From assembly GCF_003076455.1 (NCBI RefSeq), contig NZ_CP020918.1, positions 4,314,001-4,378,000 of the forward strand: DNA of 64,000 nt, in the 5' to 3' direction. Under the pieces are notes generated by a model. The model did not search any database. It saw only the letters and a list, made by a program, of their open reading frames with translations, and was not told where the DNA came from. A program made the position numbers and the translations under genes. Below are positions 35,430-44,803 of this stretch, one piece after another; the stretch's first letter is position 1, and every line of letters begins with the position of its first letter. The DNA is from Flavobacterium faecale. GTDB lineage: Bacteria; Bacteroidota; Bacteroidia; Flavobacteriales; Flavobacteriaceae.

Positions 35430-36815
35430 CTATTTAACTGTTTTCAGTTGCTCATAATAAGCTTTATCCCAAGTAATTGGTGTTACCATATCTTTGTACC
35501 AAAAAGCAAAATCTTTGGACATTTTTTTGGCAATAGCGTTATTTTGGCTTATTACGTCTTTAGTTTCTGCTGGATCTTCTTCCAAATTGTATAACATTGG
35601 TTCTCCTTCGGCCATCATCTGCACTAGTTTCCATTTGCCACTACAAACAGCCCATGAAGGTGGTGCATTGTCTTTTTCGAAATCTTCATCCATCTTCGCA
35701 CCTTCCTCACGGGGTACGTGTGAACCTGCCCAAAACAGTGATTCGTGTACCACTTGTTTTTTAGGTTGATTGAAAACGGGTAATAAGTTGGCACCGTCTA
35801 ACTTATACGATTTTGAATTTTCGATTCCGGCTGCAGCCATACTTGTAGTCAGTACATCCAAAGACGAAGTCAACTCTTGACGTACTTGGCCTGCTTTTAT
35901 TTTTGCTGGCCAGCGCATCATAAATTGTACGTGGCAACCACCTTCCCATTGTTCTCTTTTGAAACCTCGCCAAGGCGCATTACTCCCTTTCCACCAAGTT
36001 GGCAAACCTCCGTTATCACTCATAAAGAAGATTAAGGTGTTTTCTTCCAAACCTTTATTTTTCAATTCGTCCAAAAGTTTTCCAACGCTATCATCCAAAG
36101 CGGCAACCATAGCTGCTTTTACTTGATCTGATTTTGACAAATGCTTGAATTTAGCCATATAATCATCCGGAGCTTGATTAGGACCATGTACTGCATTGTA
36201 GGCCAAATACATGAAGAATGGTTTTTTCTTAGCTGAATCTATAAAACTAATCGCTTCATTGGTAAATTGAAAAGTCAAGTAATCGTGTTTTTTTACTTTT
36301 TCATTACCATCGTATAAAATAGGTGAATTGAAATAGTCCGTTTGCGCACTATTAAAACCATAATATTTATCAAAACCACGATCCAACGGATGCTGTCCCG
36401 GTAATTTGACACCTACGTGCCATTTTCCAATCGCAGCTGTTGTATATCCTGCCTTTTTGAAATAATAACCCATCACTTTTTCAGAGGCTGGAACGGCAGA
36501 TCCTTTCTGTGTATCGGTATTGGCATAGACTCCAAAACGCTCTTGGTACCTGCCCGTAAGCAAGCCAGAACGCGAAGGTCCACATACAGATGCGGTCACA
36601 TATGCATTGGTAAACTTAGCACCACCGCTGGCAATTTTATCAATGTTCGGTGTTTTTACATGTGTTCCATCACTTCCAAAAGCTCCTGTTGTAGCGTAGC
36701 CTAAATCATCGGCTACGATGACAATGATATTTGGTCGCTTCTCTTGTGCCATCAATGACTGTCCAATTAATAGACAGCCAAAGATTGCAACTTGTATTTT
36801 GGTACTTATTTTCAT
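35430..36815 (-). CDS. S1_19-like sulfatase (second of tandem pair)
   Basis: I use ATG 36815 (MKISTKIQVAIFGCLLIGQS), which gives a standard signal peptide and a 7-bp gap from the GH2 stop; ATG 36836 would overlap that gene. The 461-aa protein has RPNIIVIVADDLGYATTG, ASV-C78-G-P-S-R82-SGLLTGRYQERFG and FMSDNGGLPTWWKGSNAPW. About two thirds of positions match the neighbouring sulfatase, so the two arose by tandem duplication and may now remove sulfate from different positions. Co-transcription with GH2 is likely. Confidence 0.87.
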   Translation of the reverse strand: MKISTKIQVAIFGCLLIGQSLMAQEKRPNIIVIVADDLGYATTGAFGSDGTHVKTPNIDKIASGGAKFTNAYVTASVCGPSRSGLLTGRYQERFGVYANTDTQKGSAVPASEKVMGYYFKKAGYTTAAIGKWHVGVKLPGQHPLDRGFDKYYGFNSAQTDYFNSPILYDGNEKVKKHDYLTFQFTNEAISFIDSAKKKPFFMYLAYNAVHGPNQAPDDYMAKFKHLSKSDQVKAAMVAALDDSVGKLLDELKNKGLEENTLIFFMSDNGGLPTWWKGSNAPWRGFKREQWEGGCHVQFMMRWPAKIKAGQVRQELTSSLDVLTTSMAAAGIENSKSYKLDGANLLPVFNQPKKQVVHESLFWAGSHVPREEGAKMDEDFEKDNAPPSWAVCSGKWKLVQMMAEGEPMLYNLEEDPAETKDVISQNNAIAKKMSKDFAFWYKDMVTPITWDKAYYEQLKTVK

Positions 36816-36822
36816 TAGAGAA

Positions 36823-39285
36823 TTACTTAGTTTCAATAGTTACTTCCGCACTTTTTAATGATTTTGAAGTCGCCTTCAATGTAATTTTACCACTTGATTT
36901 TGAAGATTTCAAAATAGCCAAACACATACCGCTAAATGCTTTACGTTTTGGTTCAATAAAAGATTCCAAACTAATTTGATTTCCGTTATCCACACCAACT
37001 AATGTTCCCACTCCGTTAACGGAGAAGTTTACTAAATTATCGGCATCAGGCACTAGATTTCCGTCTTTGTCTTGAATTTTAACCGTTACATAAGCCAAAT
37101 CTTGACCGTCAGCAGTTATTTTTGAACGATCAACAGACAAACTGATTTTAGCTGGTTTTCCTGCTGTTCTAATCACTTCTTCGTTTACTGCTTTCCCGTT
37201 TTTATAACCAACTACTTTAATTGTTCCTGGCTCGTAAGGTACATTCCATGACAAACGGTATTTCGATTGAAAAGTTTTTGGTTCGTATCGAATAAAATTC
37301 ACTTTAATTTCTGTCAAATCTTTTCCTTTTACTTTTCGACCCATTGATTTACCGTTTACAAAAAGTTCGGCTTCATCCACATTCGTATAACAATAAACCG
37401 GAATTTCTTTTCCTTCCATTCCTTTCCAATTCCAATGTGGCAATAAGTGAATCATAGGTTTTGTTGACCAATGACTTTGATACAAAAAGAATCTGTCTTT
37501 TGGAAAACCAGCTAAATCTACTGCTCCAAAATAAGAACTGTGTGATGGCCAATCACCATTCCAATGTCCGTTGGTGGAATTATCTCTTCCTCCATAAGGT
37601 GTTGGCTCGCCTAAATAGTCAAAACCTGTCCAAATAAATTCTCCCATTACAAATGGGTTTTCTTCTTGAAAATGAAATTCAATATCTGGTGGATAAGCCC
37701 ATGAAGGTCCAATGATATCGTAACTAGTTACATGTTTTGAGGCATGTTTTTCATATTTTTCAATTGGCAAATGATATACCCCACGACTACTTGTAATACT
37801 AGAGGTTTCCGAACCATAAATTGGAAGCTCCGGGTAATTAGAACGAATTTCAGAATATTTACTTGGCTTGTAATTTACACCAGCAATATCTACTTGCTGT
37901 GCAAAGTTATTGTCATAAGGATTTGAATAATTATTCATTCCCATCGTCGTTGGACGTGAAGGATCAACCTCTTTGCAGTAATCGTTTAACGTTTTAGCGA
38001 CTTTCCAACCATTCTTTTTATCACCTTGTTCTAATATTTCATTTCCAGTGCTCCACATAACAATTGAAGGATGATTTCTATCTCTTCTAATCATATCTTT
38101 CAAATCACGCTCTGCCCATTCATCAAAAAACATACTATATCCGTTTTCTACTTTTGGCATTTTCCACATATCAAATGATTCGTCAAGAACTAATAATCCT
38201 AACTCATCACATGTTTCTAAAAACTCTGTTGAAGGTGGATTATGACTTGTACGGATAGCATTAGTACCCATATCTTTCATCATTTGTAACTTGCGCTGAT
38301 CAGCTCTTTTATACACTGCAGATCCTAATGAACCATTGTCGTGGTGCAAACACACGCCATTAAAACGCACTTTTTTATTATTTAAGAAAAACCCATCTTT
38401 TGTAAAAGCGATAGATCGTAGTCCAATTTTAGTTTCATAGGTATCTACAATTTTTCCATTTTGAGTAATAGTTGTAACCGTTTTATACAAATTTGGAGTT
38501 TCTGTATCCCAACGTTCCGGCTTTAGAATAAAACTATACAAAGCGGAAACTTTTGAAGAATTAGGTGCGATAGTAATCGTTTCATCAACTGTTGAAACTG
38601 ATTTTCCAGCTGGTGAAAAATATTCGTGTTTTACAACTACCGAAACTTCTTTATTTTCCTTATTTACCACCGTCGTTTCATTTTGAACTACCGCTTTTTC
38701 TGCAGTCACCGTTGGCGTAGTAATATAACTTCCCCAATGTCCTACATGTACTGTTTCATCAATCTTCATCCAAACCGAACGGTACAATCCCGCTCCTGGA
38801 TACCAACGTGAAGCTAAATCTTGCGGACGTAAACGAACAGCAATTGTATTATTCGAACCATCATATTTAAGGTATTTCGAAATATCATATTCAAAACCGA
38901 TATAACCGAAAGGTCTATTGCCAACCAACTGACCGTTTACCCAAACGTGCGCATCGTACATAGCACCTTCAAATTCAATTCGAACCACTTTGCCTTTGGC
39001 ATCTTGTGGCATTTTGAAGTTTTTACGGTACCATCCAGTTCCTGTAACAGGTAATCCGCCGGTACGGGCGTTGTGTTTGTAATCGAATGGACCTTCGATT
39101 GCCCAATCGTGTGGCAAACTTAAATTACGCCATTTGGAATCATTAAAATTTGCTTGCTCGGCGCCATCGGCTTCTGCATTAAAAAATTTCCATGAATCAT
39201 TAAAATTGATTTCTTGTGCTTGTGCTTTGGTCAGGCCACAACAAACAATTGTCATAAAGCAGACCGCTAAAAATAGTTTTTTCAT
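36823..39285 (-). CDS. GH2 beta-galactosidase
   Basis: 820 aa with a signal peptide ending near AQAQ. Sugar-binding domain (about 26-180), Ig-like domain, TIM barrel from about 290. The acid/base is in WSTGNE (Glu416) and the nucleophile is likely Glu493 in YGSETSS. A DUF4982-like domain (EIPVYCYTNVDEAELFVNG) and a BIG-type Ig domain (KISLSVDRSKITADGQDLAYVTV) close the protein. It heads a small operon with the two S1_19-like sulfatases and would remove beta-linked galactose from desulfated fragments. It lacks the HEX_C and CBM-like tail of the other GH2 in this window. Confidence 0.9.
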   Translation of the reverse strand: MKKLFLAVCFMTIVCCGLTKAQAQEINFNDSWKFFNAEADGAEQANFNDSKWRNLSLPHDWAIEGPFDYKHNARTGGLPVTGTGWYRKNFKMPQDAKGKVVRIEFEGAMYDAHVWVNGQLVGNRPFGYIGFEYDISKYLKYDGSNNTIAVRLRPQDLASRWYPGAGLYRSVWMKIDETVHVGHWGSYITTPTVTAEKAVVQNETTVVNKENKEVSVVVKHEYFSPAGKSVSTVDETITIAPNSSKVSALYSFILKPERWDTETPNLYKTVTTITQNGKIVDTYETKIGLRSIAFTKDGFFLNNKKVRFNGVCLHHDNGSLGSAVYKRADQRKLQMMKDMGTNAIRTSHNPPSTEFLETCDELGLLVLDESFDMWKMPKVENGYSMFFDEWAERDLKDMIRRDRNHPSIVMWSTGNEILEQGDKKNGWKVAKTLNDYCKEVDPSRPTTMGMNNYSNPYDNNFAQQVDIAGVNYKPSKYSEIRSNYPELPIYGSETSSITSSRGVYHLPIEKYEKHASKHVTSYDIIGPSWAYPPDIEFHFQEENPFVMGEFIWTGFDYLGEPTPYGGRDNSTNGHWNGDWPSHSSYFGAVDLAGFPKDRFFLYQSHWSTKPMIHLLPHWNWKGMEGKEIPVYCYTNVDEAELFVNGKSMGRKVKGKDLTEIKVNFIRYEPKTFQSKYRLSWNVPYEPGTIKVVGYKNGKAVNEEVIRTAGKPAKISLSVDRSKITADGQDLAYVTVKIQDKDGNLVPDADNLVNFSVNGVGTLVGVDNGNQISLESFIEPKRKAFSGMCLAILKSSKSSGKITLKATSKSLKSAEVTIETK

Positions 39286-39411
39286 CTTGAATTCCTACAA
39301 ATTTTGGTTGTATAGTAAAGTACAAATCTAATGGCTTAATTTAGAAATAGGTCAAACATATGTTTTTTATACTAACATAAATGGGCAATTAGTTATAAAA
39401 GATAGTTTAAC

Positions 39412-39447
39412 AAAAAAGGAGTATCAATCTATGATACTCCTTTTTAA
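39412..39447 (-). terminator. Terminator after SusD 1
   Basis: Perfect stem AAAAAGGAGTATCA / TGATACTCCTTTTT, 20 bp past the stop codon. Confidence 0.85.
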
Positions 39448-39466
39448 TTTAATGTAAGTCACCTGA

Positions 39467-40948
39467 CTAATATCCCGTATTCTGAGTTATTACCCCTTGA
39501 GAAAGGGACACTTCAGTGTAAGGAATAGGCATTACTTCATTTTTACCTACTACAAAACCTAACGGAGCCAATACTGTACCAGCTCTACCTGTTCTAATTA
39601 AATCTTGATACCTATAGCCTTCACCTGCTAATTCTACACGACGTTCATGGTAAATAGCATCTAATAATGGTTTGCCGCTCATAGTATCAGCCAAATCTGG
39701 GACGACAGTTATTGGTTGTGTTCCTCGAGCTCTAGTACGCACTTTGTTTACATACTTAACTGCTGTTGCTGGATCCTTATCATAAATAGCTTCGGCGTAC
39801 ATCAAATAAGCATCAGAAAGACGAAGTACTCTAATATTATTTGCACTATTATTAACACCACCGACTGTAGGAAAAGAATAGTCACTATTTGGTGCCCATG
39901 AATATTTTTTATTGTACCAATTGGTACCATAATTCCCTGTTACATTATAAAAAGAAGCCATATATCTAGGGTCATTATCTTCAAATTCTTTCCTTAATTC
40001 ATCTTTAACTTGCATGAAGCCGTATCCTTTCTGATTCCTCGGTGAAATAAAACGTGTTACAGTTGTTCCCAAATTACTGGTATTGGATGAACAAACTATT
40101 TCAAATATTGACCCTGAATTCCATTCTCCTACAGAGTTAAAAATTGAAGCATAATTAGCAGCTAATGTATAAGGCAAAGTAAATAATTGGTCTCCGTATT
40201 CTTTTACTTGATCCATTTTATTTTGGTATAACGAAACACGCATCATGTAACCTAATGCAGCTCCTTTGTCTGCATGCCCTAAATAAGATGCAGGACTATT
40301 AAATCTTGATGGTAGGTCAGCAATGGCTATTTTGAGATCAGCCTCGATAAAAGCATATGTTTCTTGGGTACTCGCACGAGGAATTGTATATTCCCCAAGC
40401 TTTAATAATTTATCAATTAATGGAACTCCTCCAAAGCTGTTCACTAAATCAAAATAATAATAGGCTCTTAAAAAATGAGCTTCGGCTAGAATTTGTTTTT
40501 TCCTGTTAGTATCTGAAAATTCGATATCTGGTATTTTCTTTATAACTAAATTAGCAAATAATATACCTTGATAATTTAAATCCCAAATATGCTGTAATGA
40601 TATATTTGTTGTTGTAATTTCGTACGTTTCTTTTTCGTACAATGGAATATTATCTGAAATATTCGCTCCTGCCTTTAAAAAATCATCTGATCCCACGTCA
40701 CCCATTAAAATATCTGATCCCATTCCTGCCCAAAAATCGCCTGGTCCATACATGGTATTCATAGGAGCGTAAGCCGCAATTAAGGCTTGTTCTGCATCTA
40801 CTGGTGTTTTATAAAAATTTTCAGTAACAGGAGTTCCGTAGACTCCAACTTCTAGATAATCTTTACTGCATGAAATCATGCTTACAAAAAGAATAAGCGA
40901 ACAGTATTTAACTTTTTTCGTGAATTTATTATATAATTTCATCTTCAA
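39467..40948 (-). CDS. SusD-like glycan-binding lipoprotein, pair 1
   Basis: 493-aa lipoprotein (VSMISCSKDYLEV). The SusD landmarks are present: ILAEAHFLRAYYYFDLVNSFGGVPL near residues 150-175 and LRLSDAYLMYAEAIY in the C-terminal half, then YHERRVELAGEGYRYQDLIRTG. It sits on the cell surface as the lid of the SusC transporter encoded just upstream (6-bp gap). It is a close paralogue of the SusD proteins of pairs 2 and 3. A strong terminator follows. Confidence 0.92.
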   Translation of the reverse strand: MKMKLYNKFTKKVKYCSLILFVSMISCSKDYLEVGVYGTPVTENFYKTPVDAEQALIAAYAPMNTMYGPGDFWAGMGSDILMGDVGSDDFLKAGANISDNIPLYEKETYEITTTNISLQHIWDLNYQGILFANLVIKKIPDIEFSDTNRKKQILAEAHFLRAYYYFDLVNSFGGVPLIDKLLKLGEYTIPRASTQETYAFIEADLKIAIADLPSRFNSPASYLGHADKGAALGYMMRVSLYQNKMDQVKEYGDQLFTLPYTLAANYASIFNSVGEWNSGSIFEIVCSSNTSNLGTTVTRFISPRNQKGYGFMQVKDELRKEFEDNDPRYMASFYNVTGNYGTNWYNKKYSWAPNSDYSFPTVGGVNNSANNIRVLRLSDAYLMYAEAIYDKDPATAVKYVNKVRTRARGTQPITVVPDLADTMSGKPLLDAIYHERRVELAGEGYRYQDLIRTGRAGTVLAPLGFVVGKNEVMPIPYTEVSLSQGVITQNTGY

Positions 40949-40954
40949 TATTTT

Positions 40955-43900
40955 TTAAAAATTAACATCTAATCCTAAAGAAATTGTTCGTACCGATGGA
41001 TATCTACCTCTATCGATACCTATATCCAAAGGACTATTTTGTGTATTATCAACTCCTACTTCTGGATCCAAACCATCATATTTAGTAAAGGTTAGTAGAT
41101 TTTGTCCCGATACATATAAACGAAGCTTACTTATTGCTATTTTATCTAAAATACTATCTGGTAAAGTATATCCAATTTGAACATTTTTCAGTCTCAAATA
41201 AGAGCCATCTTTTACAAAACGACTCGAAATTTGAGCGTTATTCCCAGAGTTATCAAACGTTGCTCTTGGTACAGAGTTAGATGTCCCTTCGCCAGTCCAT
41301 CTGTTTAAAGCATTAGTATTTGAATTTGATGCTAAATCAGCTTCCAACCAACGATCTGTAGAGTTAAAAATTTTGTTACCTTGACTTCCTTGAAAAAAGG
41401 CTGTGAAATCAAATTGCTTGTACGTCATATCTAGATTAATACCGTACGTATATTTTGGAAATGCAGAACCTATAAATGTTTTATCATTATCATTAATCAC
41501 TCCATCTCCATTTAAGTCCTTATATTTTACATCCCCCGGCTTGGTATTTGGTAAAATTGCACTTGAATTTACTTCACTTTGGTTTTGAAAAATGCCTTCC
41601 ATTTGATAACCATAAAATGATGCCAAAGGCTGTCCTGCAACAGTTCTACTGATATTATATAATGCATTTGCACTTCCTGTTTGGATAAGACTTCCTTCAC
41701 CATTAAGACTTAGTACTTTATTTTGAATGAACGAGATATTACCTCCTAAACTAAACGAAAAGTCCTTGATTACTTTTTTATAATTTGCTGTCAACTCTAC
41801 TCCTTTATTTCGAATATTTCCCGCATTTGTATATGGATTTTGTGAATAACCCGAAATACCAAGTATGGGAGTTGGCATTAACATATCTGAAGTATTTTTA
41901 ATAAAATAATCTGCAGAAAATGTCACCGAATTATGAAGAAAAGCCAAATCAAGTCCTATATTTGACGTTTTGGTAGTTTCCCATTTCAAGTTTTGATTTC
42001 CTGGTTGTAATGGTGCAACACCTAACCCAGTATTTTTAGAATCACCAAAGGGGTAATTATTACCTATGTTTAATGTATTAAATGTAGATGAATTAGGAAT
42101 GTTTTGATTACCTGTTTCTCCCCAACCTACACGAAACTTAAATTGATTAATAGCATTCGCATGAAAGAATTTTTCATTATGGATGTTCCATGCCAAAGCT
42201 AAAGATGGAAATTGTGCCCATCTATTATTTGAACCAAAACGAGATGAGCCATCTAATCTATAGGTACCCGTTAATAAGTAGCGATCATCATAATTATAGT
42301 TAATTCGACCAAAGAAAGATAATAACTTCGAATTTGAAATTCCGCCTCCATTTGTTGATGTAGATACTGCTCCCGATCCCAACGTAGGATTAGCAACACT
42401 TTCAGGTATTTGATTACGTTGTGCTGTTACATTGTTTGAACTTAAATCTTGAATTTCTTGTCCTAATAGTGCCGTAAAATTATGTTTTTTTGAAAAAGTA
42501 GTATTATAATTTAAAGTGTTAGACATAATTAAAACTCTGTCTTCATTTCTTTGCAAATAGTAAGTACTTACAGGTGAATTATAAGATGGAGAAACATTAT
42601 ATGCTGGTTTAAAGTTGTCTACTTTAGAATCATTTATTTGTAAACCATAATTAGATTTAAAAGTTAACCCCTTAATAATTTCGATCTCTAAAAACACATT
42701 ACCCAAAAAGCTTTCTTTAGTATTAGGTGATTGTCCGAATTGAACTAATCCTAATGGATTGACAGCTAAAGAAGAAACATATTTTGGCTGCCCATAAGAA
42801 CCATCTGCATTGTATATAGGGGATACAGGATCAATCATATAGCCTACAAATGCACTTTTTGTAAACGAATCTGGACCAAAAGATGGTACCGAATTGGTAT
42901 TTGAATTTGAGTATTGAATATTGTGACCAACTTTAATTTTTGGCATTATTTGGTAGGTATTATTTACCCTGAAATTTGTTCTTTTATAAGAAGAATTTTG
43001 AAGAATCCCTGTCTGGTTGATATAACCGAATGAAGCGTAATAAGTTGTTTTATCTGTACCTCCAGAAACAGCCAGTTGATGACTTTGCATCTGACCAGAT
43101 TTATATATAGCATCTTTCCAATTATAATTTGGTAGTGCCGAAGGATTAGCTAAAGCTGGATCTGCTGGTTTACCATCATTTGCATTTCCTTCATTATATA
43201 AGGTAGCCCATTGTTGTGAATTTAAGACATCTAAATTATCAATTCTATTTTCAACGCCTACATATGTTTTGTAAGTTATAACTGTTTTGCCTTTTGTCCC
43301 ACCATTTGTAGTAATCAAAACAACTCCATTTGCTCCTCTAGAGCCATATATTGCAGTTGCAGAAGCGTCTTTTAAAACTTCGACTGATTTTGCATCTGCC
43401 ATGTTAATACTAGAAATATCATTAATGGGAACTCCATCAACTACATACAATGGATCTGCGCCATTTACAGTACCTATACCTCTTATTCGCACTGTTGGTG
43501 TAGAACCTGGTCCTCCAGAACCCTTAGTTACTGATACTCCAGCCATTCTACCTTGAATAGCTTGCGCTAAATTTGTATTTTGTGTTTTATTTAATTCTTT
43601 TGTATCAGCAGAAGATACAGATCCCGTTAAATCTGATTTTCTTACTGTTCCATAACCAACTACAACTACTTCTTCTAATGCTGCGGCATCATTAGTTAAA
43701 ATAGCATTAACAACCATTTTTCCATTAATTTTAATTTCTAATGATTTTAAACCTAGATAAGAAAAAACCAATGTTTGTCCTACTCCTTGAACTGCTAAAA
43801 TATAGTTTCCATCAATATCTGTTGTAGTTCCAGTTGTAGTTCCCTTTATCATTACATTGGCTCCTGGAATAGGCATGCCATCAGTATCCCTTACAGTTCC

Positions 43901-44080
43901 TTTAACTTGGATTTGTTGTATTTGTTGAATATTTAATACCTCTAATTTATTATTTGCTTTTTTGTTGTCTGCTCTCATAGAATTAATAGTGATTCCAAAA
44001 ATGATCACAGTTAATTTTAATGCTAAATTAAACCGGTAGTTGTAAGGACTCTTTTGTTCCTTTCGATTAATCTTTTTCAT
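40955..44080 (-). CDS. SusC-like TonB-dependent transporter, pair 1
   Basis: 1041 aa. After an unusually long positively charged leader (about 1-37), a carboxypeptidase-D-like domain is at about 57-132 (IQVKGTVRDTDGMPIPGANV), then the plug (VGYGTVRKSDLTG; ATAIYGSRGANGVVLITT) and a barrel ending VRTISLGLDVNF. SusC barrels import oligosaccharides across the outer membrane with TonB energy. It precedes SusD 1 by 6 bp. A candidate -7 box TAATTTTG lies 175 bp upstream. Compared with pairs 2 and 3 the leader differs most, while plug and barrel are well conserved. Confidence 0.93.
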   Translation of the reverse strand: MKKINRKEQKSPYNYRFNLALKLTVIIFGITINSMRADNKKANNKLEVLNIQQIQQIQVKGTVRDTDGMPIPGANVMIKGTTTGTTTDIDGNYILAVQGVGQTLVFSYLGLKSLEIKINGKMVVNAILTNDAAALEEVVVVGYGTVRKSDLTGSVSSADTKELNKTQNTNLAQAIQGRMAGVSVTKGSGGPGSTPTVRIRGIGTVNGADPLYVVDGVPINDISSINMADAKSVEVLKDASATAIYGSRGANGVVLITTNGGTKGKTVITYKTYVGVENRIDNLDVLNSQQWATLYNEGNANDGKPADPALANPSALPNYNWKDAIYKSGQMQSHQLAVSGGTDKTTYYASFGYINQTGILQNSSYKRTNFRVNNTYQIMPKIKVGHNIQYSNSNTNSVPSFGPDSFTKSAFVGYMIDPVSPIYNADGSYGQPKYVSSLAVNPLGLVQFGQSPNTKESFLGNVFLEIEIIKGLTFKSNYGLQINDSKVDNFKPAYNVSPSYNSPVSTYYLQRNEDRVLIMSNTLNYNTTFSKKHNFTALLGQEIQDLSSNNVTAQRNQIPESVANPTLGSGAVSTSTNGGGISNSKLLSFFGRINYNYDDRYLLTGTYRLDGSSRFGSNNRWAQFPSLALAWNIHNEKFFHANAINQFKFRVGWGETGNQNIPNSSTFNTLNIGNNYPFGDSKNTGLGVAPLQPGNQNLKWETTKTSNIGLDLAFLHNSVTFSADYFIKNTSDMLMPTPILGISGYSQNPYTNAGNIRNKGVELTANYKKVIKDFSFSLGGNISFIQNKVLSLNGEGSLIQTGSANALYNISRTVAGQPLASFYGYQMEGIFQNQSEVNSSAILPNTKPGDVKYKDLNGDGVINDNDKTFIGSAFPKYTYGINLDMTYKQFDFTAFFQGSQGNKIFNSTDRWLEADLASNSNTNALNRWTGEGTSNSVPRATFDNSGNNAQISSRFVKDGSYLRLKNVQIGYTLPDSILDKIAISKLRLYVSGQNLLTFTKYDGLDPEVGVDNTQNSPLDIGIDRGRYPSVRTISLGLDVNF

Positions 44081-44254
44081 AAAATAATTTTGTTTTATTT
44101 CTTAATTTTTTTTTCGATACTAAAGTCAATTTTACAATAGCTTTTACATAGACTTTTATTTTTTTAGGTTAATTAATAGAATAGTTCTTAATAGTTTTCG
44201 AGTACAAACATTAATCAACAAAGTTTCATATGTTAATTAAGTTTCTTATTTGAA

Positions 44255-44262
44255 CAAAATTA
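44255..44262 (-). promoter_or_regulatory. Candidate -7 box for SusC 1
   Basis: Minus-strand TAATTTTG fits TAnnTTTG. No convincing -33 box at the right distance; such a short motif is expected by chance in AT-rich DNA. Confidence 0.25.
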
Positions 44263-44741
44263 CGGTATTAACAGAACTGCGTATTGCTAAAAAAAGTTAA
44301 AAGTTGAATAAAATAATGTACTCTGTTATTTCTCAATATTTAACATCAAAATAGATATATGATGCTATTTAATTAAAAAAATATAAGTTTTTACTACAAA
44401 TTAAATAAATAGACATTAATAAATGCAGGATCATAAATCAATCATCTAATCGTTAAAATAATCATTATCTTAAATTAAGTTAAAAAAAAAATAAACAAAT
44501 AAAAAAAATGATGAATTATCACTTTTCATCATTTTAAAGAGTATAAAAAAAGACAATAGCAAAACATCACCTTATTGCTGCCTTAAATATTTTAATTATT
44601 AAAATCTAAACACGTTATTAACCATAATCCATTTACTTTTCAGTGCTTTTTTTATCAAACTACCCCCACGCTCGTTATTAAGACCTACAAGAAATTGCAT
44701 TAGCTAACAAATCATAATTAACTCTTCATATTTCAGTACAT

Positions 44742-44779
44742 AAAAAAAAAGGGACTGTTCCGAAGAACAATCCCTTTTC
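44742..44779 (-). terminator. Terminator hairpin with UUCG-type loop, copy 3, after SusD 2
   Basis: AAAGGGATTGTTC-TTCG-GAACAGTCCC then nine T on the minus strand; 25 bp beyond the SusD 2 stop. Confidence 0.85.
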
Positions 44780-44803
44780 AAACAACTAACTAAAACCAAC
44801 TCA

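Larger units (their letters stand above)
44081..44803. other. Long AT-rich leader upstream of SusC 1
   Basis: No coding region found. It holds the SusD 2 terminator (44742-44779), a candidate -7 box (44255-44262) and otherwise featureless AT-rich DNA. A 5' leader of about 170 nt would result if that box is used. Confidence 0.45.

Noticed and set aside
36816..36836. Upstream start for the second S1_19-like sulfatase
   Set aside because: It overlaps the GH2 stop and spoils the signal peptide; ATG 36815 is better placed.
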